Under the pieces are notes generated by a model. That model did no database searches and was not told the origin of the DNA. It saw nothing but the letters and a program-made list of their open reading frames with translations. Below, one piece after another: positions 41,675 through 50,397 of a stretch of 64,000 nucleotides of DNA. The stretch's first letter is position 1. Each line of letters opens with the position of its first letter. Made by a program: the position numbers and the translations under genes. The stretch comes from Pannonibacter sp051860505 (GTDB lineage: Bacteria; Pseudomonadota; Alphaproteobacteria; Rhizobiales; Stappiaceae): positions 62,001 through 126,000 of the forward strand of contig NZ_JBHYDX010000001.1 of assembly GCF_051860505.1 (NCBI RefSeq), written 5' to 3'.

Positions 41675-43711
41675 CTACTGCGGCAATGGTGCCAAGGGCC
41701 TTGCGGTCTTGGCGAGATCGACTAGGCCGATGAAAGCCGCCCGGTGGCCGGCGCTGTCCTCGCCCCTTGCGGTGCGGGCCAGGGCCACCACGTCGTCCAG
41801 CGTGTAGTCCTTCGTGAAGCGGCCACCCTTCAGAATGTCGCCGAAGGCCGCAACCGCAGTGGCAAAGCGGAAATCCGCATCGGCCGCCTCGAAGCTGTCA
41901 ACGGCCACCGCCTGCGTCACCGGCTGCTCGATCAGCTTGCTCTCGTTTTCACCGGGCGTCTTGTAGCGGATACGCAGGAACGCCAGCTCATCCGAGGAAC
42001 CGGCCGGCGCTGCAGGCGGCGTCACCTGATAGCGCAGGGGCTCGGTCAGGCCACCGGTCACGCTCGCGGGCGTGAATTCATACAGCGCCGTCACCGTGTG
42101 ACCGGCCCCGATATCCCCGGCATCCACCTTGTCGTTGCTGAAGTCCTCCTGGCGCAGGGCGCGGGTTTCATAGCCGATCAGCCGGTAGTCCTTCACTTCG
42201 GCCGGGTTGAATTCGACCTGCAGTTTGACGTCGCTTGCCACCGTAAAGAGGGTCGCGCCGACTTCCTCCACCAGCACCTTGCGGGCCTCAGTCAGGCTGT
42301 CGATATAGGCGGCATTGCCATTGCCGTTCTGCGCCAGCGCCTGCATCAGCTCGTCATTGTAGTTGCCCTGGCCAAAGCCCAGCACCGACAGGGTCACGCC
42401 GCTCGCCCGCTGCCGTTCGACGAAGGCCTTCAGATCGGCGACTTCGGTGAAGCCGACGTTGAAGTCGCCGTCGGTCGCCAGGATTACCCGGCTGACGCTG
42501 CCGTCCGTCTTGCCGGCTTCCGCCAGCGCATAGGCCTGGCGCAGGCCTTCGCCGCCCGCCGTGGAACCGCCGGCGTCCAGACGCTCCAGCGCGGCTAGGA
42601 TCTTCGCTCCCTCTTTGGCCTGTGTCGGCTCCAGCACCGTTCCCGCGCTGCCGGCATAGGCGACAATCGCCACCGTGTCCTCCGGCTTCAGCGTCGTCAG
42701 CAGCAGTCGGAAAGCGTTCTTCAGGAGCGGCAGCTTGTCGGGTGCATTCATCGACCCGGACGTGTCGATCAGGAACACCAGATGCGCCGGCGGCATCGCG
42801 CCGCGATCCGGCACGGCCGTCTTCAGCCCGATGCGCAACAGCCGCGTGTCCTTGTTCCAGGGCGTCGGTGCGATCGACAGGCTGGTGGCAAAGGGGGCTG
42901 CGTCCTTCGCCGGCACCGGATAGTCATAGCTGAAATAATTGATCAGTTCCTCGGTCCGGATGGCATGGGGCAGGGGCAGAACCCCGTCCATCAGCGCCGC
43001 GCGCATCACGCCATAGGAGACCGTGTCTACATCGGCTGAAAAGGTCGAGACTGGATTATCGGCCACCCGTTTGACCGGATTGTCATCGGCCTTCGGAAAC
43101 CGGTCGCGGCCCTGGTCCGCGGAGGCAACGCCCGGCACCGCTACGGCCGGCTTGCTCATCTTGGCGGCACTCGGCATGGCCATCGGGGCCATTGTCCCAC
43201 CGGGAGCCGGCATCAGCGCCGGGGCAATCGGTGCCGGTTGCGGCAGGGCGTCGGCCACAGCAGCTGGAGCCTCCTCGGCCAGCCTCGCCCTGTCCTGCGC
43301 CACCAGGGGCTGGGTTGCATTCTTTGCCAATTCTGTCTTTTCGCTCGCCTGCGGCATCTCCGCATCGCCAGAGGTGTCGCGCAAGGTCTCCTGCCAGGGC
43401 GCAAGCTGCACCGTCAGGGCAATCGCGGCGAGGCCAACGCCTGCGCCGGCAACGCCCGGCCATATGGATCTGCGGCGCGGTGCATTCGGTTCTGTGGTCA
43501 TGCCAAGCATCCTTCCAAGTTGGTCTGTCCAGTTCCTGCCCCAACTTGTCTGACGCCGTGGCGCTGCCGCTTCTTGGCTGGCCTGTGAAATTTTCTGCTG
43601 CTGATCAAAGGCGGCCATCGCTGCGCCAAGTGCACGTGCCCTCGCTGCCGGGTCGGCGGCCGGTGGCGTCGTCTCAAGCGCCTGTCTGGCCTCGTCCAGT
43701 TCATCACGCAT
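41675..43711 (-). CDS. von Willebrand factor A domain membrane protein (YfbK-like)
   Basis: The 678-residue protein has a cytosolic N-terminus of about 85 residues resembling an anti-sigma region, one membrane helix (SIWPGVAGAGVGLAAIALTV), a Pro/Ala-rich linker, and from about residue 215 a YfbK-type region (NPVSTFSADVDTVSYGVMRA, then RTEELINYFSYDYP). A vWA domain follows, with MIDAS FLIDTSGSMNAPDK and ATDGDFNVGF, and a C-terminal DUF3520-like part. Its ATG overlaps the end of the ECF sigma gene by eight bases. The vWA part would be periplasmic; the N-terminus may hold the sigma factor inactive. That role is inferred from layout. Confidence 0.85.
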   Translation of the reverse strand: MRDELDEARQALETTPPAADPAARARALGAAMAAFDQQQKISQASQEAAAPRRQTSWGRNWTDQLGRMLGMTTEPNAPRRRSIWPGVAGAGVGLAAIALTVQLAPWQETLRDTSGDAEMPQASEKTELAKNATQPLVAQDRARLAEEAPAAVADALPQPAPIAPALMPAPGGTMAPMAMPSAAKMSKPAVAVPGVASADQGRDRFPKADDNPVKRVADNPVSTFSADVDTVSYGVMRAALMDGVLPLPHAIRTEELINYFSYDYPVPAKDAAPFATSLSIAPTPWNKDTRLLRIGLKTAVPDRGAMPPAHLVFLIDTSGSMNAPDKLPLLKNAFRLLLTTLKPEDTVAIVAYAGSAGTVLEPTQAKEGAKILAALERLDAGGSTAGGEGLRQAYALAEAGKTDGSVSRVILATDGDFNVGFTEVADLKAFVERQRASGVTLSVLGFGQGNYNDELMQALAQNGNGNAAYIDSLTEARKVLVEEVGATLFTVASDVKLQVEFNPAEVKDYRLIGYETRALRQEDFSNDKVDAGDIGAGHTVTALYEFTPASVTGGLTEPLRYQVTPPAAPAGSSDELAFLRIRYKTPGENESKLIEQPVTQAVAVDSFEAADADFRFATAVAAFGDILKGGRFTKDYTLDDVVALARTARGEDSAGHRAAFIGLVDLAKTARPLAPLPQ

Positions 43712-44246
43712 GATCGCGCTCCTTCAGGGCTTTCAGTTTCTGCCGCAGGTCCGACAATCGCCAGGAGATCGTGCCCTGCGACACCGCCAGCACCTCTGCC
43801 GCTTCTGCGTGTGTCATGTTCTCGCCCAGCACCAGCAGCGCGGTCGCCCGCAGCGGATCGCCGATTTCGTCCAGTGCTGCCATCAGCCAGGCATGGGCTG
43901 CTGCAGCCGCATTGGCCTCCGCCTGTGTGCCGGCCTGGCTGCGCGCGTAGTCCGCGTCCCGGGCGAGGGAGCGGGATTGCCCGCGTCGCCGGTCTGCCGC
44001 CGCATTCAGGGCCAGCCGGTACAGCCAGGTGGTGAAACGGGCCTCGCCCCGAAAGCTTTTCAGCCGTGCGGGCAGGGTGGTGAGGATGTCCTGCGTCAGG
44101 TCCTCCGCCTCGGCCTTGGCACCGCAGAACCGCCAGGCCAGGCGGTACAGCCGGTCATAGTGACGCTCCGCCAACAGGCGAAAGGCCTCGCGGTCGCCCT
44201 GTCCGGCCCTAAGGGCAAGGTCTTCATCGCTGGTTACGGCATCCAT
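43704..44246 (-). CDS. ECF RNA polymerase sigma factor
   Basis: The 180-residue protein has region 2 (LLAERHYDRLYRLAWRFCG, AEAEDLTQDILTTL, TWLYRLALNAAADRRR) and region 4 (HAEAAEVLAVSQGTISWRLSD) joined by an Ala-rich linker. It overlaps the vWA gene at its 3' end, so the two are co-translated and the partner is the likely regulator. The leader (44247-44488) is shared with the divergent COG0523 gene. Confidence 0.92.
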   Translation of the reverse strand: MDAVTSDEDLALRAGQGDREAFRLLAERHYDRLYRLAWRFCGAKAEAEDLTQDILTTLPARLKSFRGEARFTTWLYRLALNAAADRRRGQSRSLARDADYARSQAGTQAEANAAAAAHAWLMAALDEIGDPLRATALLVLGENMTHAEAAEVLAVSQGTISWRLSDLRQKLKALKERDHA

Positions 44247-44488
44247 CAGGCGTCCACAGTGTTTCCGGAGTGTCTCCGTCCGGGGGATCTGTCCTTAAGA
44301 CGCCGCCGGATGGCCAAAGCTTGGCCCGGCTGGTGTGTTTTTTCAAAGGCTCGATGGGATTGATGCGAAAGGCGTGAACTTGCCCGCACAACATCCTATA
44401 TTGCGTTCCAATCCGACCCGACCTATCGCGGTGCGAATCGAACCGGACCCTCCGCCGGCGTCGCCCCCACTGACAGGACCTTGCGCTC

Positions 44489-45673
44489 ATGACCACTGCC
44501 GCACCCGAACCAACCAAGCAGATCCCGGTCACCGTGCTGACCGGCTATCTCGGTGCCGGAAAGACCACACTGCTCAACCGGATCCTCTCCGAAAATCATG
44601 GCCAGCGCTACGCCGTCATCGTCAATGAATTTGGCGAGATCGGCATCGACAATGATCTGCTCGTCGAGTCCGACGAGGAAATCTTTGAGATGAACAACGG
44701 CTGCATCTGCTGCACCGTGCGCGGCGACCTGATCCGCACCGTGCAGAACCTGATGAAGCGCCGTGGCAGCTTCGATGCCATCATCGTCGAGACCACCGGC
44801 GTTGCCGATCCGGCCCCGGTGGCCCAGACCTTCTTCATGGATGACGACGTGCGCGCCGCCTCGCGCCTCGATGCGGTGGTCGCCGTCGTCGATGCCCGCC
44901 ACGTGCTGCAGCGCCTCGCAGATACCCGCGAGGCCGAGGACCAGATCGCCTTTGCCGACGTGATCCTCCTCAACAAGACCGACCTCGTGTCGCCGGAGGA
45001 ACTCGCCGCCGTCGAGGCCCGGATCCACAAGATCAACCCTTATGCCGTGCGTCACCGCACCGAGCGCTGCGCCATCGACATCGCCAAGGTGCTGGATCGC
45101 GGCGCCTTTGACCTCGACCGCATCCTGTCGCTTGATCCTCAGTTTCTCAACACCGGTCATGGTCACGACCACCATCATGACCACGACCACGCGCACGATC
45201 ACCACCACCATGATCACGACCATGCCTGCGGCCCCGACTGCACGCATGACCATCATCACCACCATGACCACGATCACGGGCATCACGCGCATGAACATGA
45301 TCACGAACATGATCACAACCATGATCACGTCTGCGGCCCGGACTGCGACCACGACCATCACCACCACCATGACGATCCGCATTCTGTCCGCAGCATTTCT
45401 CTGCGCGCCGGCGAACTGGATCCGGACACCTTCTTCCCCTGGATCAACCGCGTGACCCAGGAAGACGGCGCCAAGATCCTGCGTCTCAAGGGCATCCTGG
45501 CCTTCAAGGATGACGCGCAGCGCTACGTGCTGCAGGGTGTGCACATGATCGTCGAGGGCGATCACCAGCGCGACTGGAAGGAAGGCGAGCCGCATGAAAG
45601 CCGCCTGGTCTTCATCGGCCGAGAGCTGGACTTCGACGCCTTGAAGCAGGGCTTCGCCGCCTGCGCGGTCTGA
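44489..45673 (+). CDS. COG0523 (CobW-type) GTPase with a long His-rich metal-binding region
   Basis: This 394-residue metallochaperone-type GTPase has Walker A GYLGAGKTT (residues 19-27), the conserved CxCC motif GCICCTVRGDL, ETTGVADPAPV, and the NKTD base motif. Residues about 222-300 are an extraordinary run of His and Asp with two CGPDC pairs, followed by the CobW C-terminal domain (FFPWINRVTQEDGAKILRLKG). It is expected to store or deliver Zn, Ni or Co. Two unrelated-looking genes follow in the same operon. No clear Zur box was found upstream. Confidence 0.92.
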   Translation: MTTAAPEPTKQIPVTVLTGYLGAGKTTLLNRILSENHGQRYAVIVNEFGEIGIDNDLLVESDEEIFEMNNGCICCTVRGDLIRTVQNLMKRRGSFDAIIVETTGVADPAPVAQTFFMDDDVRAASRLDAVVAVVDARHVLQRLADTREAEDQIAFADVILLNKTDLVSPEELAAVEARIHKINPYAVRHRTERCAIDIAKVLDRGAFDLDRILSLDPQFLNTGHGHDHHHDHDHAHDHHHHDHDHACGPDCTHDHHHHHDHDHGHHAHEHDHEHDHNHDHVCGPDCDHDHHHHHDDPHSVRSISLRAGELDPDTFFPWINRVTQEDGAKILRLKGILAFKDDAQRYVLQGVHMIVEGDHQRDWKEGEPHESRLVFIGRELDFDALKQGFAACAV

Positions 45674-45687
45674 CGGGAGAATTCGAC

Positions 45688-46662
45688 GTGACGACGCTTG
45701 CTGCGGCTGACGTCTCGGGCTTCGTTGTCCGGGCCGGCTTTCTCAAGGACACGCCCTATTTCGCCCTCGGCGGCGGCGAGGTCGTGTTTCTTGCTGGGAC
45801 CCAGATACACGTTCCCGCCCATTCCGGCGGCCTGCTGGCGGCGGACGAACGCCCGGACGGCTCGGGTCTGGTCACTGGCGGCGATGATGGCCGCGTGGTC
45901 GAGGTCAAGGTGGACGGGTCCGTCTCGGTCCTGTCTGAACGTCCGCGCAAGTGGATCGACCTGGTTGCCTGCGGTCCTTCCGGGGCTGTCGCCTTCGCCA
46001 GCGGCCGCACGGCTTATGTCCGGCTGGCGGATAGCACGGAGAAGGAATTTGCTCATGCCCGCGCCGTCGGTGGCCTTGCCTTCGCGCCCAAGGGCCTGCG
46101 CCTGGCCGTGGCCCGCTACGACGGGGTGACCCTGTGGTGGGTCAACACGCAAGGCGCGCCGCAGCAGCTCGACTGGCCCGGGGCGCATCATGCCATCACT
46201 GTCTCGCCGGATGGCAAGTTTGTCGTCACCACCATGCAGGAAAACGCCCTGCATGGCTGGCGGCTGTCGGATGGCCAGGACATGCGCATGACAGGTTATC
46301 CCGGCAAGGTGAAGTCGTTCAGCTGGTCGGCCAAGGGCAAGTTTCTTGCCACGTCCGGCGCCAATGCCGCGATTGTCTGGCCCTTCTCCGGCAAGACCGG
46401 CCCGATGGGGCAGTCTCCGCTGCAGCTCGGAACCCGTTCCGACATGCTGGTCAGCATGGTCGCCTGCCATCCCAAGGAAGAGGTCGTTGCCGTCGGCTAT
46501 CAGGACGGCATGATCCTGCTGTGCCGCTTTGCCGACAATGCCGAGGTGCTGATGCGCCGTCCGGGCAAGGCACCGGTGTCGACGCTGGCCTGGGACCGGG
46601 ACGGTTTGCGGCTTGCCTTTGGCACCGAGGACGGGGAAGCTGGCGTCATCGCGCTGGAGTGA
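45688..46662 (+). CDS. WD40 repeat protein
   Basis: The 324-residue cytosolic protein is built from beta-propeller repeats (for example AHHAITVSPDGKFVVTTMQE and KSFSWSAKGKFLATSGANAA). It starts at GTG 45688 after GGGAG, 14 bases past the GTPase stop. It may scaffold the GTPase. No catalytic residues are recognised. Confidence 0.85.
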   Translation: MTTLAAADVSGFVVRAGFLKDTPYFALGGGEVVFLAGTQIHVPAHSGGLLAADERPDGSGLVTGGDDGRVVEVKVDGSVSVLSERPRKWIDLVACGPSGAVAFASGRTAYVRLADSTEKEFAHARAVGGLAFAPKGLRLAVARYDGVTLWWVNTQGAPQQLDWPGAHHAITVSPDGKFVVTTMQENALHGWRLSDGQDMRMTGYPGKVKSFSWSAKGKFLATSGANAAIVWPFSGKTGPMGQSPLQLGTRSDMLVSMVACHPKEEVVAVGYQDGMILLCRFADNAEVLMRRPGKAPVSTLAWDRDGLRLAFGTEDGEAGVIALE

Positions 46663-46672
46663 GGAGACCGCC

Positions 46673-47179
46673 ATGCTCGCCAGACCCATTGCGCTTGCCG
46701 TCGGCATTCTGGCGGGTGTGACCTCCTCGCAGTTGCCCGAGTTTGCGCAGCAATATCGCCAGCGCCTCGGCGGGGCCATCGATGCCCTGCAGCAGGTCAT
46801 GGCGGTCACGGCCGAGGATGCGGCCCGCAACGGGCTGGATGTCGATGGGGCGCTGGCCCGTCTGAAAGGCAGCAGCGATCCGCTCGTGGCCGCCCAGGGG
46901 CGCTCGCTCGAGGAAATGCGCGAAAAGCTGGCCAACATGCGCGCCCAACGTGATGCCTTTGCGCAGTCCGACGAGTTCGGGCGGCTCGTTCTCTTCCTGA
47001 CATCCGCCGACCCGGATGTGGTCCGGGGCACCTATGAGGACTTCGAACCGGCAGTGCCGGCAACGGCGGAAGGCATTGTCACGGCCCTTCTTGGCGGGTT
47101 GGCCGGCGTTGGCCTTCTGCGCCTGATCGGCGCCTTCCTGCGCGGTCTCTGGCGCGTTCTGGTGCCACGTCCGCATTGA
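46673..47179 (+). CDS. DUF2937 family membrane protein
   Basis: The 168-residue protein has a helix at each end (LARPIALAVGILAGVTSSQL and TALLGGLAGVGLLRLIGAFL) with a charged, probably coiled-coil, central segment between them. It follows the WD40 gene by 10 bp with GAGGAG before ATG 46673. Family function is unknown. Confidence 0.75.
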   Translation: MLARPIALAVGILAGVTSSQLPEFAQQYRQRLGGAIDALQQVMAVTAEDAARNGLDVDGALARLKGSSDPLVAAQGRSLEEMREKLANMRAQRDAFAQSDEFGRLVLFLTSADPDVVRGTYEDFEPAVPATAEGIVTALLGGLAGVGLLRLIGAFLRGLWRVLVPRPH

Positions 47180-47219
47180 CGCACTGGCGCCAAATATTCA
47201 TTTCTGACGGGAGAAGCAG

Positions 47220-48809
47220 ATGGACACCATAACCTCATCCGGAGGCATGGTCGTTGCCCCGCATATGGCAGCGGCACGGGCCGGGGCGGACATTCTCGCT
47301 GATGGCGGGTCGGCAGTCGAGGCGATGATCGCCGCTGCGGCGACCATTGCGGTTGTCTACCCGCACATGAACGGCATCGGCGGCGACGGCTTCTGGCTCA
47401 TTGCTGCCCCTGGGCAGGACCCCAAGGTGATCGAGGCCTGCGGTCCGGCAGGATCCGGGGCAACGATTGCAGCCTACAACCGTGCCGGCCACGGCACGGT
47501 GCCAACGCGCGGTCCGCTTGCCGCGCTCACGGTTGCCGGCACGGTCGGCGGCTGGCAGAAAGCCTATGAGGCCGCCGCCAGCCTCGGTGGCCGCATGCCG
47601 CGCCGCGAGCTGATGCAGGCAGCCATCGCCCACGCCAAGGACGGTATTGCCGTCTCGAGAAGCCAGGCGCATCTGACGGCGGAAAAGCTGACCGAACTCG
47701 AAACCCAGCCGGGCTTTGCCTCCGTGTTCCTGAAGGACGGCAAGGCGCCGGAGGCCGGTGACGTGATCCGCCAGGAGCGGCTGGCCGACACGCTGGATCA
47801 TCTCGCCATTGCCGGCTTTGACGACTTCTATCGCGGCGACGTTGGCGCCTCGATTGCTGATGATCTGGAACGCATCGGTGCCCCGGTCACCAAGGCCGAT
47901 CTGGAGCGTTATGAAGCCCGCATCCGCCATGCCCTGAAGCTGCAGACCCGTGCCGGCACGATCTTCAACGCCCCGCCACCGACGCAGGGGCTCGCCTCGC
48001 TGTTGATCCTCGGCCTCTACGACCGGCTCAACGTTCCGGCCCGCGAGGGCTTCCCGATGTTGCATGGCCTCGTCGAGGCGACGAAGCGGGCTTTCCTGGT
48101 TCGGGATCGCGTGGTCACCGATCCAGACCGCCTGCCGGAACCTCCGTCACGCTTTCTGGACCCGGACTGGCTTGGGGCGGAGGCGGCGCGGATCTCCATG
48201 TCCGAGGCGCTGGGCTGGCCGGTCAAGTCGGCGCTCGGCGACACGATCTGGATGGGCGCCGTCGATGCCCGGGGCTGCGCCGTCTCCTTCATCCAGTCGG
48301 TCTATTGGGAATTCGGCTCCGGGTGCCTGCTGCCGAAGTCCGGTATCCTCTGGCAGAATCGCGGTGCCAGCTTCTCGCTGCACCCGGAAGCACTCAATGC
48401 CCTGGAGCCTGGACGCCTGCCGTTCCACACGCTCAACCCGGCAATGGCTCGCCTGTCCGACGGCCGTCTGGTCACCTATGGCACCATGGGCGGGGAGGGG
48501 CAGCCGCAGACCCAGGCCGCCATCTTCACCCGCGCCATTCTCAACGGTATGCCGGTGGGCGAAGCGATCGATGCCCCGCGCTGGCTGCTCGGTCGCACCT
48601 GGGGCGATGCAACGACGGCGCTGCGTCTGGAAGCGCGGTTCGATCCCGATCTCATTCGCCAGCTGGAGCGCGCCGGCCACGAGGTGGTGGTGCTTGGCGA
48701 GGATTATTCCGATACGATGGGCCATGCGGGCATGATCATCCGCAACGCGCGGGGCGGGCTGGAAGGCGCACACGACCCGCGCGCGGACGGCGGCGCGGCG
48801 ACGGCCTGA
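47220..48809 (+). CDS. Gamma-glutamyltransferase family protein
   Basis: The 529-residue protein is an Ntn-hydrolase homologue. The start (GGMVVAPHMAAARAGADIL, ADGGSAVEAMIAAAATIAVV, MNGIGGDGFWLI) and the region GDTIWMGAVDARGCAVSFIQS, in which the Thr corresponds to the self-processing nucleophile, are recognisable, as is YGTMGGEGQPQTQA near the end. There is no signal peptide, unlike periplasmic GGTs, so the mature enzyme is cytosolic. Substrate may be an oxamate or acyl-amide rather than glutathione. GGGAGAAG precedes ATG 47220. A LysR gene follows 32 bp later. Confidence 0.85.
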   Translation: MDTITSSGGMVVAPHMAAARAGADILADGGSAVEAMIAAAATIAVVYPHMNGIGGDGFWLIAAPGQDPKVIEACGPAGSGATIAAYNRAGHGTVPTRGPLAALTVAGTVGGWQKAYEAAASLGGRMPRRELMQAAIAHAKDGIAVSRSQAHLTAEKLTELETQPGFASVFLKDGKAPEAGDVIRQERLADTLDHLAIAGFDDFYRGDVGASIADDLERIGAPVTKADLERYEARIRHALKLQTRAGTIFNAPPPTQGLASLLILGLYDRLNVPAREGFPMLHGLVEATKRAFLVRDRVVTDPDRLPEPPSRFLDPDWLGAEAARISMSEALGWPVKSALGDTIWMGAVDARGCAVSFIQSVYWEFGSGCLLPKSGILWQNRGASFSLHPEALNALEPGRLPFHTLNPAMARLSDGRLVTYGTMGGEGQPQTQAAIFTRAILNGMPVGEAIDAPRWLLGRTWGDATTALRLEARFDPDLIRQLERAGHEVVVLGEDYSDTMGHAGMIIRNARGGLEGAHDPRADGGAATA

Positions 48810-48841
48810 AGACGACCTGAACGGGCAAGGGAGACGAGGCA

Positions 48842-49750
48842 ATGGACGCCATCACGCGCATGCGCTGCTTCATCCAGGTGGTGGACAGCAACGGCTTTTC
48901 CGCCGCAGCCCGGGAAATGGGCCGCTCGAAGGCGCTTGTCTCAAAATACATCGGCGAGTTGGAGGACGAACTGGGCGTGCGGCTCCTCAACCGCACCACA
49001 CGCCAGATCTCGCTGACCGAGGTTGGCGAGGCGTACTACAAGGAAGCCTCCGATATCCTGCAGCGCATTGACGACCTGCAGGCCTCGGTCCAATCCACCC
49101 ATCATGAGGCGCGGGGCCGCCTGCGTGTGTCTGCGCCACGCTCGATGGGCGATGGCCTCATCAACCGGGCAATCATGGAGTTTCTGGTCGCCGAGCCCGA
49201 GATCACCATTGATCTGCGCCTCGATGACCGCTTCGTCGATCTGGTGGAAGAAGGCTTCGACGTCGCGATCCGCGTCACGGATCTGGAGGATTCGAGCCTC
49301 ATCGCCCGCAAAGTCGCGCCCTTCAGCACGGTGGTCTGCGCCACTCCGGCGGTGCTCGAGCGCTATGGCCAGCCACAGCACCCGAGTGACCTGGCCGGCA
49401 AGCCCTGCATCGTCGACACGAACTACCGTCACAAGACCAACTGGCATTTCGCCGAGAACGGCAGCCGTTTCGCCGTGCCCGTGCGCGGACGCATCGAGGT
49501 CAACAGTGCGTCTGCCGCCCGTGATGCCGCGATCTGCGATCTCGGTTTCCTGCGAACGCCGCGCATGTTCGTGCACCAGGACCTCAAGGATGGCCGCCTG
49601 GTCCCCGTGCTGGAGGGCTTTGATCACGACGGCCCCGCGATCTATGCGGTCTATCCCCACCGCCGCCACCTCTCCGGCAAGGTGCGCTCCTTCGTCGACT
49701 TCCTCGCCGCCTGGTTCGGTGAGCGCCGGAAGGCCGGCGAAATGTGCTGA
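48842..49750 (+). CDS. LysR family transcriptional regulator
   Basis: The 302-residue regulator has the N-terminal HTH (MRCFIQVVDSNGFSAAAREM, GRSKALVSKYIGELEDELG, LLNRTTRQISLTEVGEAYY) and a LysR substrate-binding domain, and is of the CrgA/DmlR-like type. It lies in the same direction 32 bp after the gamma-glutamyltransferase gene, an unusual arrangement because LysR genes are normally divergent from their target. Confidence 0.9.
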   Translation: MDAITRMRCFIQVVDSNGFSAAAREMGRSKALVSKYIGELEDELGVRLLNRTTRQISLTEVGEAYYKEASDILQRIDDLQASVQSTHHEARGRLRVSAPRSMGDGLINRAIMEFLVAEPEITIDLRLDDRFVDLVEEGFDVAIRVTDLEDSSLIARKVAPFSTVVCATPAVLERYGQPQHPSDLAGKPCIVDTNYRHKTNWHFAENGSRFAVPVRGRIEVNSASAARDAAICDLGFLRTPRMFVHQDLKDGRLVPVLEGFDHDGPAIYAVYPHRRHLSGKVRSFVDFLAAWFGERRKAGEMC

Positions 49751-49801
49751 GGCTGACAACCGGCAGCATGGCGTGTAGGCTACAGTGCAGAGAGGTGCGA
49801 C

Positions 49802-50044
49802 GTGACGGCACAGGTTCACAATGGCAAGGCCATTGAAGCGCTACTGAGCAGATTGCTTGCGACGGGCCGCTATGCAACGGCAGACGATGCGTTGCTTGCA
49901 GGTCTCACCTTGCTTGCCGAGCGGGAGCTGCTGCGCAGCGCAATTCAGGATGGCATTGCCAGCGGATCAGGCATTCCTGCCGACGAGGTCTTCACCCGTC
50001 TCAAAAGGAAATATGCGAGCTCCGGCAGCGGACCGCAGTCTTGA
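49802..50044 (+). CDS. parD: ParD-like antitoxin
   Basis: The 80-residue protein has a short ribbon-helix-helix start (VHNGKAIEALLSRLLATGRY, TADDALLAGLTLLAERE) and an acidic/basic C-terminal tail that would block the toxin. It starts at GTG 49802 and its stop TGA overlaps the toxin start, as usual for ParDE modules. The gene is more AT-rich than its neighbours, a hint of transfer. Confidence 0.8.
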   Translation: MTAQVHNGKAIEALLSRLLATGRYATADDALLAGLTLLAERELLRSAIQDGIASGSGIPADEVFTRLKRKYASSGSGPQS

Positions 50045-50352
50045 ATCTGGAGTTTTCGCCTGCAGCTGCGGGTGACCTCGAGCAAATTGCCGATCAGATC
50101 GCTTTGGACAACCCTGCACGTGCTTTGCAGTTTGTCGATCAGGTTGAGGCCCTTTGCCGAAGCTTGACAGATTTTCCTTTTCGCGCTGCGGAGCGGAGCG
50201 ATATTTCGCCTGGTTTGCGCCTGAAACCTTTCGGGCTTTATTTGGTCGCCTATAGGGTCCTGCCAAATCGACTGCGTATCGAACGTATTCTGCATGGCGC
50301 ACGCGATTTGCCGGCCCTCTTTGCAGACTCTGGCGGCAATCGCGATCTCTGA
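50041..50352 (+). CDS. parE: ParE-like toxin
   Basis: The 103-residue protein belongs to the RelE/ParE superfamily: LEFSPAAAGDLEQIADQIA, then SLTDFPFRAAERSDISPGLR, LKPFGLYLVAYRVLPNRLRI and ERILHGARDL. ParE toxins poison DNA gyrase. It begins with TTG 50041 overlapping the antitoxin stop (TTGA), giving coupled, weak translation. Confidence 0.8.
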   Translation: MNLEFSPAAAGDLEQIADQIALDNPARALQFVDQVEALCRSLTDFPFRAAERSDISPGLRLKPFGLYLVAYRVLPNRLRIERILHGARDLPALFADSGGNRDL

Positions 50353-50397
50353 GCGTCCCCCTCCCGCCAGCCGTCCGGCAAGCGGGAGGAGATCAGA

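Noticed and set aside
44247..44488. Zur box before the COG0523 gene
   Set aside because: The AT-rich patch near 44395 does not fit the palindromic Zur consensus.
45150..45400. Repeats of CAC/CAT with GAC/GAT that look like a tandem repeat array or CRISPR-like pattern
   Set aside because: They are the codons of the His/Asp-rich region of the COG0523 GTPase; spacing is irregular and the frame is open.
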